Under the pieces are notes generated by a model. The model saw nothing but the letters and a program-made list of their open reading frames with translations, ran no database searches and was not told where the DNA came from. A program made the position numbers and the translations under genes. Below, piece by piece: positions 26,055-34,653 of a stretch of DNA of 64,000 nucleotides (position 1 is its first letter; every line of letters starts with the position of its first letter). Source of the stretch: Streptomyces triticirhizae (GTDB lineage: Bacteria > Actinomycetota > Actinomycetes > Streptomycetales > Streptomycetaceae); assembly GCF_003696235.1 (NCBI RefSeq), contig NZ_RFFJ01000003.1, positions 1-64,000 on the forward strand. The letters are read 5' to 3'.

Positions 26055-27229
26055 GCGGGCGCGGGGCCCGGCCGGGCGGCGCCCTGCCGGACCGGGCGTC
26101 GGTCGTCGTCATCGGCGGCGGGGTGATGGGCACCAGCATCGCCTACCACCTCGCCCGCGCCGGCGTGCGCGACGTGGTGCTCGTCGAGCGGGACCAACTG
26201 GCCTCCGGTTCCACGTCCAAGGCCGCTGGGGGAGTGCGGGCGCAGTTCTCCGACGTCCTGAACATCCAGCTCGGCGCCCGGAGCCTGGAGGCCTTCGGCC
26301 GCTTCGGCGAGGAACCGGGGCACGACATCGGGCTGCACCGGGTGGGGTACCTCTTCCTCCTGTCGACACCCGAGCAGGTGGCCTCCTTCGAGGCCGGTGT
26401 GCGGTCGCAGAACGGCCTGGGCGTGCCCAGCCGCATGATCGACGTCGCCGAGGCACAACGGCTGTCCCCGCTGATCAGCGCCGAGGGGCTGCTGGCCGCC
26501 GCCTTCTCCCCGGACGACGGGTACTGCACCCCCGAGGCGGTGGTGCTCGGTTACGCCGACGCCGCGCGGCGGCACGGCGTGGTGATCGTCCGGCGGTGCG
26601 CCGTCACCGCCATCGAGACGAAGGGGTCGGGCATCACGGCGGTCCTCACCTCCCGGGGGAGGATCGCCACGACCGACGTCATCTGCGCCGCCGGTGCCTG
26701 GTCGGCCGAGGTCGGCGCCATGGTGGGCGTGGACCTGCCCGTGCGGCCGCTGCGCCGTCAGATCGCCGTCACCGGAGCGGTGCCGGGGATGCCGCCCGAC
26801 GCGCCCATGACGATCGACTTCGACAGCGGCTTCTACTTCCACGGGGAGGGCCCCGGCGTCCTGCTCGGCATGTCCGACCCCGAGGAGACTCCGGGCTTCC
26901 GCACCACGGTCTCCGACGCGTGGCTGCCTCGGCTGCACGCCGCGATGAGCCGGCGCGCCCCCGCCCTGCTGGAGGCACCCGTCACCGGCGGCTGGGCCGG
27001 GCTGTACGAAACCACCCCCGACCACAACGCGCTGATCGGCGAGGCGGGCGGCCCCACCCGCTTCCTGTACGCCACCGGGTTCTCCGGGCACGGCTTCCTC
27101 CAGGCGCCGGCGGTGGGCGAGGTGGTCCGCGACCTGTACCTCGGCCGGGAGCCCTTCGTCGATGTGTCCCCGTTGCGAGCCGAGCGGTTCGCCGCTCAGG
27201 AGGCGCGCCCCGAGGCCAATCTCGTGTGA
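26051..27229 (+). CDS. FAD-dependent amine oxidoreductase (sarcosine/pipecolate/glycine oxidase-like)
   Basis: 392 aa, DAO-fold flavoenzyme. N-terminal dinucleotide motif SVVVIGGGVMGTSIAYHLARAG with the acidic end LVERD, the STSKAAGGVRAQFS segment, DVICAAGAWSAEVGAM, and C-terminal GWAGLYETTPDHNALIGE plus FSGHGFLQAPAVGEVV. It belongs with monomeric sarcosine, pipecolate, proline-dehydrogenase-beta and glycine oxidases. Coupled to the cyclodeaminase-like gene by a 4-bp overlap. If that enzyme makes pipecolate, this one could oxidise it to piperideine-6-carboxylate. Substrate assignment is inference. Confidence 0.87.
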   Translation: MSGRGARPGGALPDRASVVVIGGGVMGTSIAYHLARAGVRDVVLVERDQLASGSTSKAAGGVRAQFSDVLNIQLGARSLEAFGRFGEEPGHDIGLHRVGYLFLLSTPEQVASFEAGVRSQNGLGVPSRMIDVAEAQRLSPLISAEGLLAAAFSPDDGYCTPEAVVLGYADAARRHGVVIVRRCAVTAIETKGSGITAVLTSRGRIATTDVICAAGAWSAEVGAMVGVDLPVRPLRRQIAVTGAVPGMPPDAPMTIDFDSGFYFHGEGPGVLLGMSDPEETPGFRTTVSDAWLPRLHAAMSRRAPALLEAPVTGGWAGLYETTPDHNALIGEAGGPTRFLYATGFSGHGFLQAPAVGEVVRDLYLGREPFVDVSPLRAERFAAQEARPEANLV

Positions 27230-27337
27230 GCGGAACCCCGTACACCCCGTAACCCCGTAACCCCGGACTCCCAGGCATCCGCGCCACCGAAGCACCGTCG
27301 CGACCGGCACCGAAACCGACAGGAGCGGCCGACCGCC

Positions 27338-28420
27338 ATGACCGATGCCCCGCAGCTCTGGATGCGCCGCGAGACCCGCCCTCACGAGCGGCGCGCCCCG
27401 ATCACTCCGAAGGACGCCCGTCGGCTCGTCGCCGCCGGGGTCCCCGTGACCGTCGAGGACTGCCCGCAACGGGTGTTCCCGCTGTCGGCCTACCTGGCCG
27501 CCGGATGCCGGTCCGCCGCACCGGACGCCTGGACCGGCGCCCCGCGCGGCACGGTCGTCGTCGGCCTGAAGGAACTCCCCGACGAACCGGCCGAGTTGGT
27601 GCACCGTCATGTCATGTTCGGCCACGCCTACAAGGGTCAGCCGGGCGCCGCGCGCCTGCTGGAGCGGTTCGCGAGGGGCGGCGGCGAGCTGCTCGACCTG
27701 GAGGAACTCACCGACGACCTGGGCCGCCGCCTGGCCGCCTTCGGCTACTGGGCCGGGTACGCCGGGGCGGCCCTCGCGGTCCTGCACGCCCGGGGCAGGC
27801 TCACCTCGCCCGTCGCCCCGACCACGCGGGCCGCGCTGGACGCCTCCTTGGAACGGGCACCCGACGACCCGGAGTTCAGGGCCCTGGTCCTCGGCGCGCT
27901 CGGCCGCTGCGGACGCGGCGCGTGCGACGCGCTGACCGCCGCCGGCGTCGACCCGGTCCGCTGGGACCTGGCCGAAACCCGCCGGCTCGACCGCCCGGCC
28001 CTGCTCGCCCACGGCCTGCTGGTCAACGCCGTGCTCAGCACGGCTCCCGCCACCCCGTTCCTCACCCCGCGCGACCTCGACGCCCCACACCGCAGGCTCG
28101 CCACCATCTGCGACGTGACGTGTGACGTCGGATCGGAGTGCGACATGCTGCCGATCTACGACGCGGTGACCAGCTGGGAGCGGCCCGTACGCAGACTGCT
28201 CGACGCGCCGCCGCTCGACCTGATCGCCCTGGACAACCTCCCCTCGCTGCTGCCCGATGAGGCCAGCGTGGACTTCTCGGCGGCGCTGCTGCCCCAACTG
28301 CTCGCCCTCGCCCACGGCCACGACGGCCCGGCCTCCCCGTGGGGCCGTTGCGCGGCCCGTTTCCACACGGCACTGCTGACGGACATCGACCGCACCTCGG
28401 GAAGGACCGGACGTGACTGA
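27338..28420 (+). CDS. Saccharopine dehydrogenase (NAD, L-lysine-type), LYS1-like
   Basis: 360 aa. Matches the AlaDh/PNT-like LYS1 family from the first residues (LWMRRETRPHERRAPITP, VTVEDCPQRVFP). The catalytic pair is present: Lys78 in VVVGLKELPDEP and His96 in HVMFGHAYKGQPGAARLLERF, as in the yeast enzyme. LLDLEELTDDLGRRLAAFGYWAGYAGAALAVL and ICDVTCDVGSECDMLPIYD are also characteristic. Reversibly joins lysine and 2-oxoglutarate as saccharopine. It ends 8 bp inside the LYS9-like gene. The 108-bp gap before it holds a short CCCCGTA-type repeat. Confidence 0.9.
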   Translation: MTDAPQLWMRRETRPHERRAPITPKDARRLVAAGVPVTVEDCPQRVFPLSAYLAAGCRSAAPDAWTGAPRGTVVVGLKELPDEPAELVHRHVMFGHAYKGQPGAARLLERFARGGGELLDLEELTDDLGRRLAAFGYWAGYAGAALAVLHARGRLTSPVAPTTRAALDASLERAPDDPEFRALVLGALGRCGRGACDALTAAGVDPVRWDLAETRRLDRPALLAHGLLVNAVLSTAPATPFLTPRDLDAPHRRLATICDVTCDVGSECDMLPIYDAVTSWERPVRRLLDAPPLDLIALDNLPSLLPDEASVDFSAALLPQLLALAHGHDGPASPWGRCAARFHTALLTDIDRTSGRTGRD

Positions 28421-29582
28421 AGTGAACGGCGCGACCGACGTGATCGCCCCCACCGGCACCGTGCACTGGATGGGGGCCGGCCTGTCCACGGGCAGCGGCC
28501 TCGCTGCCGTCCTCCGCACGGCAGCCCGGGTGCGACTCTGGCACCGTGGCGTCGACCGCGCCGAGAAGGCGCTGGACCGGCTCGGGCTGTCCGGGCGCGT
28601 CGCCCCCCGTGCCTTCACCCCCGAAGCGCTGAGCGCGGAACTGACCCCAGGCGACATCGTGGTCTCCATGCTGCCTGCCCGCGAACACGACGCGCTGCTG
28701 CGCGTGTGCGTCGACCACCGGGTCCATTTCGCCTGTAGCAGCTACGCCTCCGACACCATGCGCGCACTCGACCCGGTCGCCGCCGCGAACGGCACCGTGG
28801 TCCTCGCGGAGGCCGGTCTCGATCCGGGCATCGACCATCTCTTCGCCCACAGCCTGATCGGCCGGGCCGGGGAACGGTGGGGCGACGCGCCCGCACGGGT
28901 CCGCTTCACCTCCTACTGCGGGGGAGTGCCGGCCGTTCCCAACGCCTTCCGCTACCGCTTCAGTTGGGCGCCCCGAGGCGTTCTGGGAGCGCTGCGCACC
29001 CCCGCCCGTCATGTGGCGAACGGCGTCCCGGTCACCGCCGTGCGGCCGTGGGAGGCCGCCGTCACGCGGACGGTCGGCGGCGAGACCTTCGAGGTGTACC
29101 CCAATCGCGACAGCGTGCCCTTCATCGCCCAGTACGGGCTTCCCCCGCAGTGGAGCGTGGACACGTTCGTCCGGGGCACGCTGCGCCTGGAGGGCTGGCT
29201 CAACGCCTGGGAACCGGTCTTCGCCGAACTGCGCCGTGGTGACGACACGCGGATCGCCTCCCTGGCAGACGAGTTGGCGGCACGTCACCCCACCACCGAC
29301 AGCGACCGCGACCGCGTGGTCCTGACGGTCTCCCTTGACGTGCGCGACGACGCCGGGGACACCTGGGAGGGCCACTACCTCCTCGACACGGTCGGCGACG
29401 CCGCCGAGAGCGCCATGGCCCGCTGCGTGTCCCGGCCCCTGGCGGACGGGGTGGGACAGATCCTGCACGGCCTCCTGCCGGCGGGCCTGACCTGCGCGGC
29501 CCGTGGCGCCGACGACTCCGAACGGGCTCTCGCCCGCCTCGCCGAACAGGGCATCGACTTCACCCGTCACCTCCCCGACTGA
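28413..29582 (+). CDS. Saccharopine dehydrogenase (L-glutamate-forming), LYS9-like
   Basis: 389 aa. Rossmann start GTVHWMGAGLSTGSGLAAVL; then DIVVSMLPAREHDALLRVC, FACSSYASDTMRALDP, VVLAEAGLDPGIDHLFAHSLI and the substrate domain (FTSYCGGVPAVPNAFRYRFSWAPRGVL, FEVYPNRDSVPFIAQYG). This is the saccharopine reductase family that interconverts saccharopine with glutamate and 2-aminoadipate 6-semialdehyde. GTG start inside the LYS1-like gene, so the two are coupled and together form a complete lysine/semialdehyde interconversion. No semialdehyde dehydrogenase is adjacent, which suggests the aldehyde or its cyclic imine is the wanted product. Confidence 0.88.
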   Translation: MTEVNGATDVIAPTGTVHWMGAGLSTGSGLAAVLRTAARVRLWHRGVDRAEKALDRLGLSGRVAPRAFTPEALSAELTPGDIVVSMLPAREHDALLRVCVDHRVHFACSSYASDTMRALDPVAAANGTVVLAEAGLDPGIDHLFAHSLIGRAGERWGDAPARVRFTSYCGGVPAVPNAFRYRFSWAPRGVLGALRTPARHVANGVPVTAVRPWEAAVTRTVGGETFEVYPNRDSVPFIAQYGLPPQWSVDTFVRGTLRLEGWLNAWEPVFAELRRGDDTRIASLADELAARHPTTDSDRDRVVLTVSLDVRDDAGDTWEGHYLLDTVGDAAESAMARCVSRPLADGVGQILHGLLPAGLTCAARGADDSERALARLAEQGIDFTRHLPD

Positions 29583-29852
29583 GCCCCGGTGGGGCCCCCG
29601 GCGGGGACGCGGGACGCGCGGGTGGGGTGGTCCCGTACGCTTCCTTCGGTTCCCTCCGGCACCGCGCGGAGAAGCGGGAACCCACCGAGACGGTCAGCCG
29701 ACCGTGGCAGGGACCCCCGGGCGCCGGCCCGGGGAGCGGACGTCAGATCCCAGCGGTACGACCGACGGTCCTCATGGTGCGACGAGCGGCGGACCACCCG
29801 GCCACGTCGCACCGTCGACAGGGGCGCGCACCGCCCCAGGGAGGCATGTTTC

Positions 29853-30329
29853 ATGCACACGGCAGTCCAGCGGGTTCGCGAGGTCCTGACCGAGCACGGC
29901 GCCCCGGTCAGCATCGTGGAACTGCCCGACCCCGCCCCGACGGCCGCCGCGGCGGCGGCGCAACTGGGCTGCGCCGTGGGCGCCGTGGCCAACAGCATCG
30001 TCTTCCGCGTCGACGGTGAGCCACTCCTGGTCGTCACCAGCGGCGGGCACCGCGTCGACACCCGTCTCCTGGCCGGTCTCCGTGGCGTGGCCCACCGCAG
30101 GGTCCGGCGGGCCGACCCCGACTACGTCCTTGAGGTCACCGGCCAGCGCGTCGGCGGCGTCGCCCCGATCGGTCACCCCGAGCCCCTGCCGACGCTGATC
30201 GACGAGCACCTTCACACGTACCCGCACATCTGGGCGGGGGCGGGACTCCCCCACACCGTGTTCCGGACGACCTGTGCGGATCTGACCCGCCTGACCGGGG
30301 CCAGGACGGCGAGGGTGGCCGGCGCCTGA
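29853..30329 (+). CDS. YbaK/ProX-type aminoacyl-tRNA deacylase
   Basis: 158 aa, single YbaK/EbsC domain. Typical pieces are AQLGCAVGAVANSIVFRVDGEPLLVVTSGGHRVDTRLL, the VLEVTGQRVGGVAPIGHPEPLPTLIDEHL core and the final WAGAGLPHTVFRTTCADLTRLTG. The family hydrolyses mischarged tRNAs (for example Cys-, Ala- or imino-acid-tRNA(Pro)). ATG at 29853 with AGGGAGG upstream. The 270-bp gap before it (29583-29852) shows a GC-rich hairpin-like start and otherwise nothing. In this position it may protect against a non-protein imino acid, though the family is also common outside clusters. Confidence 0.85.
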   Translation: MHTAVQRVREVLTEHGAPVSIVELPDPAPTAAAAAAQLGCAVGAVANSIVFRVDGEPLLVVTSGGHRVDTRLLAGLRGVAHRRVRRADPDYVLEVTGQRVGGVAPIGHPEPLPTLIDEHLHTYPHIWAGAGLPHTVFRTTCADLTRLTGARTARVAGA

Positions 30330-30469
30330 CGGTGACCGGGCTGACCGCGCACGGCGCACCGCGTTCCGGGTTATGTCATGTCCTCTTCCGTTCCCTTCGA
30401 TTGCTTGCTTCTGTGGAAGCGACCACGAACCCACACTGCCAAACAGCTTGTGCAACACGGGAGTTGCCC

Positions 30470-32722
30470 ATGAGGAAGAGGCAGAAGCCCCGAGCCGCCC
30501 GAGCGTTCCCGGTGCGTTCCGCACTGGTGATCGCCGTGGCGGCGGGGGCCCTTCAGACGAGTCCAGCGCACGGAGCCGCCCCGGAGACCTGGACCGTCAG
30601 CGGGCCGGCGGGCCCGTCCGGCGTCTCCGCCGAAGTCACCCTCGACGAGGGCGCGTTGAGCTTCTCGGTCGCCAGCGGGGACAGCACCGTCCTGTCCCCG
30701 GCCCCGATCGGGATCGAGACCGACGACGCCGACCTGACCCGGGACCTGGAGTTCGCACAGCGCGAGGACCGGACCGTCACCGAGTCCTACGCCATGACGA
30801 CGGGCAAGAGCGCGCGGCCGGAGACCACCTACACCGAGACCACCCTGTCGTTCACCGGCGAGAACGGGGCCGCGCTCGACATCGTCGTGCGGGCCTCCGA
30901 CACCGGGGCCGCCTACCGCTATGTGCTGCCGGGCTCGGGCACGGTGACGGTCAACGGCGAGGCGTCCACCTGGAGCGTGCCGGCCGACGCCGACGCCTGG
31001 CTGGTGCCCGAACACGCCGAGGACCAGGGCAGATGGCTGCCGACCACGGCCGGCGCCGCGCCGAGCGGCGACTACGCGGTGCCGGCGCTCTTCGAGGTGG
31101 ACGGCACCTACGCGCTGCTGGCCGAGACCGACCTCGACGGCCGCTACGCCGGCGCCCGCCTCACCCACGAGGAGGGCTCGGCCACCTACACGACCACCCT
31201 GGAGGGCGACCCGGTCACCGCCGAACTGCCGCTGGCAACGCCCTGGCGCACCGCCGCGATCGGCGACCTGGCGACCGTCACCGAGTCCAGCGTCGTGGAC
31301 GACCTCGCCCCACCGTCCCGGATCGAGGACACCTCCTGGATCGAGCCCGGCACGGTCGCCTGGTCCTGGCTGACCGAGCACTCCAGCCCCGGCGACCCCG
31401 ACCGGCAGCGCGAGTACATCGACTTCGCCCAGCGCAACGGCTGGGACTACGTCCTGATCGACGAGGGCTGGGACCCGGCCTGGGTCCCCGAGGTCGTGGA
31501 CCACGCGCGGGAGCGGGGCGTCGGGGTGATCCTCTGGTTCCACTCCGACGACCTCGACACCGCCGAGGAGCGCGCCGAGTGGCTGCCGCTGGTGAGGAGT
31601 TGGGGCGTCGCGGGCCTGAAGGTCGACTTCGCCTTCGAGTTCGTCCAGCCGACGCTCCAGTGGTACGACGCCATCCTCGCCGAGACCGCCGAGCACGAGC
31701 TGATGGTCAACTTCCACGGCAGCGGCACCCTGCGCGGGACACAGCGCACCTGGCCGCACGTGATGACCTCGGAGGCGGTCTTCGGGGCCGAGCAGCAGCA
31801 GAACCGGGCCGCGCTCAACACCATCCTCCCCTTCACCCGCAACGTGGTCTCCAGCATGGACTTCACCCCGGTGACCTTCAGCATCGCCAACCGGGACACC
31901 ACCGACGCCCACGAGCTGGCCACCGCGCTGGTCTTCGAGTCCGGCTGGCAGCACCTCGCGGACAACCCCGAGTCCTACCAGCTGCGGCCCGAGGCGCTGC
32001 GCGTCCTCAACCAGCTGCCCACCGCCTGGGACGAGACCCGGCTGCTGGGCGGCCAGCCGGGACAGGACGCCTACCTCGCCCGGCGCGGCGGCGACACCTG
32101 GTATGTGGGCGGCATCCGTTCGGGCTCGGCGACCACTTTCGAGACGCCGCTGAGCTTTCTCGGCGACGGCGAGTGGCTGGTCGAGACCGTGCGGGACGGG
32201 GACGGCGGGCTGGTCGCGGAGACCAGCGTGGTCACGGGCGCGGACACGCTGTCCGTTCCGGTGGCGGAGAACGGAGGGTTCGCCACCGTCGTCTGCCCCG
32301 CCACCGAGGGCGCCTCGACCTGCGGCGGCGGGAGCGCCGGCGGCCTGCTGCGCGGCGCGGCCTCCGGGCGGTGCGTCGACGTTCCCGACGGCGAGCGGGC
32401 GGGCGGGACTCCGGTCGCGCTCTGGGACTGCAACGGCGGCGCCAACCAGGTCTGGACCCCCACCGAAGCGGGCGAGTTGAGGGTCCACGGCGACAGCTGC
32501 CTGGACACCGCCGGCGGCGCCACGGAGAACGGGACGGCCGTGGTGATCGAGGACTGCGACGGCGCGCCGACCCAGCGGTGGTCGCTCGACGGGACCGGCC
32601 CGGTGGTCAACGAGGCGTCGGGCACCTGCCTCGACGCCTATGACACCGGCACGGAGAACGGCACCCCGCTGGTGCTCTGGCCCTGCGGCGGCGCCGGCAA
32701 CCAGAGCTGGACCCTGGGCTGA
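30470..32722 (+). CDS. Secreted GH97 glycosidase with C-terminal ricin-type lectin domain
   Basis: About 750 aa. Signal peptide (residues 1-37), N-terminal beta-sandwich of GH97, then the (alpha/beta)8 barrel: GTVAWSWLTEHSS, GWDYVLIDEGWD, VILWFHSDDLD, GLKVDFAFEFVQ with Asp386 as probable nucleophile (retaining, alpha-galactosidase-like branch), and ELMVNFHGSGTLRGTQRTWPHVMTSEAVFG. A Gly-rich linker leads to a beta-trefoil (about 625-750) with three Q-W repeats (NQVW, TQRW, NQSW), a CBM13. Acts outside the cell on alpha-galactoside or alpha-glucoside polymers. A GCTTC-TGTG-GAAGC inverted repeat at 30407-30420 may be an operator. Confidence 0.9.
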   Translation: MRKRQKPRAARAFPVRSALVIAVAAGALQTSPAHGAAPETWTVSGPAGPSGVSAEVTLDEGALSFSVASGDSTVLSPAPIGIETDDADLTRDLEFAQREDRTVTESYAMTTGKSARPETTYTETTLSFTGENGAALDIVVRASDTGAAYRYVLPGSGTVTVNGEASTWSVPADADAWLVPEHAEDQGRWLPTTAGAAPSGDYAVPALFEVDGTYALLAETDLDGRYAGARLTHEEGSATYTTTLEGDPVTAELPLATPWRTAAIGDLATVTESSVVDDLAPPSRIEDTSWIEPGTVAWSWLTEHSSPGDPDRQREYIDFAQRNGWDYVLIDEGWDPAWVPEVVDHARERGVGVILWFHSDDLDTAEERAEWLPLVRSWGVAGLKVDFAFEFVQPTLQWYDAILAETAEHELMVNFHGSGTLRGTQRTWPHVMTSEAVFGAEQQQNRAALNTILPFTRNVVSSMDFTPVTFSIANRDTTDAHELATALVFESGWQHLADNPESYQLRPEALRVLNQLPTAWDETRLLGGQPGQDAYLARRGGDTWYVGGIRSGSATTFETPLSFLGDGEWLVETVRDGDGGLVAETSVVTGADTLSVPVAENGGFATVVCPATEGASTCGGGSAGGLLRGAASGRCVDVPDGERAGGTPVALWDCNGGANQVWTPTEAGELRVHGDSCLDTAGGATENGTAVVIEDCDGAPTQRWSLDGTGPVVNEASGTCLDAYDTGTENGTPLVLWPCGGAGNQSWTLG

Positions 32723-32746
32723 GCCAGGGGAGCGGCACGACGGCGA

Positions 32747-32782
32747 ACGGAGACGGCCCGGGAGGCCCAGGGCCGTCTCCGT
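32747..32782. terminator. Bidirectional hairpin terminator between convergent genes
   Basis: Perfect 13-bp arms ACGGAGACGGCCC (32747-32759) and GGGCCGTCTCCGT (32770-32782) around a 10-nt loop, lying exactly between the GH97 gene and the GntR gene. Confidence 0.85.
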
Positions 32783-33516
32783 CAGCCGTGGGCGGCCCGC
32801 GCGTCGGCGGCCTGGAGCGTGGTGTTGTGCTCGTGGATCAGCCGCAGCGCCTCGTCCCTGTCCCTGCGGTCGAGCGCGTCCACCAGGTCGCGGTGGAGTT
32901 CGTGCCGGTGCGCGATGTACTCGCCCAACGGCTGGTCGCTGGCGGGCAGCACGGTCAGCGTGTGGCGCTCGATCAGGTCGAGCAGATGCGTGTAGAGCGA
33001 GCTGAGCAGCGCGTTGGGGCTGGTCGCCGCGATGGCGGCGTGCAGCCGCCAGTTGGCGTGGACGAACGCGACGGGATCGGCCGCGTCCTTGGCCTCCTCC
33101 ATGGCCGCGATGTGCCGGCGCAGCCCGGCGATGTCGGCCGGGGAGGCGTGCCAGAGGGCGTCCTCGATCAGCAGCGGGTCGAGGGCGTCGCGGATGCGCA
33201 CCGCGTCGGCGACGTCGTTCGCCTGGGTGTCCAGCGCGAGCACGGAGTTGCCGAGCCGGACCATCGGGGACTGCTCGGCGCTGAACAGCCCGCCGCCCGG
33301 GCCCGGCTTCACGGTGACCAGGCCGCGCGACTGGAGGAGGCGCAGCGCCTCGTTGAAGGTGCCGACCGAGACCCCGCACAGCGTCCTCAGCTCCTCCTTG
33401 GTGCCCAGCCGGGAGCCGGGCGGCACGCTCTCGACCAGCTCGGCGACCTTCTCGGCGGCGCGCTCGGCGCGCCCCGACGGCGTCGGCCGTGCGGCACGGT
33501 CGGGGGTGACCCTCAC
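32782..33516 (-). CDS. GntR family regulator, FadR/FCD subfamily
   Basis: 244 aa. N-terminal winged helix (VPPGSRLGTKEELRTLCGVSVGTFNEALRLLQSRGLVTVKPGPGGGLF) and an all-helical FCD effector domain (ADAVRIRDALDPLLIEDALW, FVHANWRLHAAIAATSPNALL, HRHELHRDLVDALDRRDRDEALRLIHEHN) with the metal-binding His pattern. It is divergent from the FAH-family hydrolase gene and probably represses it through the palindrome between them. The effector is likely a small carboxylic acid. Confidence 0.9.
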   Translation of the reverse strand: MRVTPDRAARPTPSGRAERAAEKVAELVESVPPGSRLGTKEELRTLCGVSVGTFNEALRLLQSRGLVTVKPGPGGGLFSAEQSPMVRLGNSVLALDTQANDVADAVRIRDALDPLLIEDALWHASPADIAGLRRHIAAMEEAKDAADPVAFVHANWRLHAAIAATSPNALLSSLYTHLLDLIERHTLTVLPASDQPLGEYIAHRHELHRDLVDALDRRDRDEALRLIHEHNTTLQAADARAAHG

Positions 33517-33574
33517 ATCGTCTCCTCAAGCCGTCATATTCATCATGGCGATTGTGCTCGCATCCCTTGACGCT

Positions 33575-33586
33575 GTGGTGCACCAC
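33575..33586. promoter_or_regulatory. Palindrome, candidate GntR/FCD operator
   Basis: GTGGTGCACCAC is a perfect 12-bp palindrome in the 231-bp region between the divergent GntR and FAH-family genes. Size and position suit a FadR-type operator. Confidence 0.55.
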
Positions 33587-33747
33587 GTGCAACATCAGGG
33601 TAATCATCATGCTGAATTGCCGATGGGGGAGCAAGACCTCCGTTGTCGCTGGCGGCGCGTCGCGCGACTCCCTCGGCAGTCGAGCGGCCGCCCGAGCCGT
33701 TCCCCGGCCCGGGCGTTCCGCTCCCGTTCCCCGTCCGGGAGACCCCT

Positions 33748-34590
33748 ATGCGCATCGCCAACCTCTCCGGCCGCCTGGCCCTCGTCGTCGACGGCCGCGC
33801 CGTGGACGTCGCTCAGGCAAGCGACGGCCGCTTCTCCGCGGACCCGCAGGCCGTCTTCGCACGATGGGAGGAGTTCCGCGCCTGGGCCGACGCCGCCGAA
33901 CTGCCGGAGGGCGCCGCGTTCGACCCGGCCGACCTGGGCTCGCCGGCCCCCGCGCCGCGTCAGGTGCTGGCCGTCGGCCTCAACTACCGCGACCACGCCG
34001 CCGAGTCCGGCTTCGCCGTGCCCGATGGCCTGCCGCCCGTCTTCACCAAGTTCGCCACCAGCATCACCGGTCCCGTCACCGAGGTGCGGCTGCCGGCGGA
34101 CGGCCACACCGACTGGGAGGTCGAGCTGGTCGCCGTCGTCGGACGCCACGCCGAGAACGTCGCCGAGGCCGACGCCTGGGACCATGTCGCCGGCCTCGCC
34201 GTCGGCCAGGACATCTCCGAGCGCATCACCCAACTCGCCGGCCCTGCCCCCCAGTTCAGCCTCGGCAAGTCCTTCCCCGGCTTCGCCCCGATCGGCCCCT
34301 GGCTGGTCACGCCCGACGAGTTCGACAACCCCGACGACCTCGAACTGACCTGCTCGATCAACGGCGAGGAGGTCCAGAAGGGCCGCACGAGCGACCTGAT
34401 CCACTCCGTGCCCGCCCTCCTCGCCCGCCTCTCCGCCGTGCTGCCGCTGCTCCCCGGCGACGTCGTCTTCACCGGCACCCCGGCCGGCGTCGGCCTGGGC
34501 CGGGACCCGCAGCGCTTCCTCGCGGCCGGCGACGAACTCGTCAGCTCCGTCGAGGGCATCGGCGAACTGCGACAGACCTTCGTCGCCTGA
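33748..34590 (+). CDS. Fumarylacetoacetate hydrolase family protein
   Basis: 280 aa. The C-terminal FAH fold is clear: QVLAVGLNYRDHAAESG, metal-binding Glu pair in DWEVELVAVVGRHAENV, the VAGLAVGQDISER stretch, FSLGKSFPGFAPIGPWLV, and GDVVFTGTPAGVG. Family members are divalent-metal C-C hydrolases or isomerases in aromatic-acid catabolism (for example 2-hydroxyhepta-2,4-diene-dioate or acylpyruvate). ATG at 33748. Regulated probably by the divergent GntR. Downstream it runs into remnants of a VOC dioxygenase gene, so it is what remains of a larger catabolic unit. Confidence 0.88.
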   Translation: MRIANLSGRLALVVDGRAVDVAQASDGRFSADPQAVFARWEEFRAWADAAELPEGAAFDPADLGSPAPAPRQVLAVGLNYRDHAAESGFAVPDGLPPVFTKFATSITGPVTEVRLPADGHTDWEVELVAVVGRHAENVAEADAWDHVAGLAVGQDISERITQLAGPAPQFSLGKSFPGFAPIGPWLVTPDEFDNPDDLELTCSINGEEVQKGRTSDLIHSVPALLARLSAVLPLLPGDVVFTGTPAGVGLGRDPQRFLAAGDELVSSVEGIGELRQTFVA

Positions 34591-34653
34591 AGCCACCGGC
34601 CTCGACGGACAAAGGAGTCCCCAGGGGCACCGCACCGACTGACCTCCATCACC

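Noticed and set aside
27233-27268. CCCCGTA-type short repeat as a regulatory array
   Set aside because: Short, irregular and in a 108-bp intergenic gap; no reason to assign function.
25235-28669. A 1144-codon open frame on the minus strand
   Set aside because: Antisense to five well-supported genes of the cluster; translation is Arg/Gly/Val-rich without family motifs, a GC-skewed codon-position artefact.
30371-33634. A 1087-codon minus-strand frame
   Set aside because: Antisense shadow of the GH97 gene; no recognisable protein sequence.
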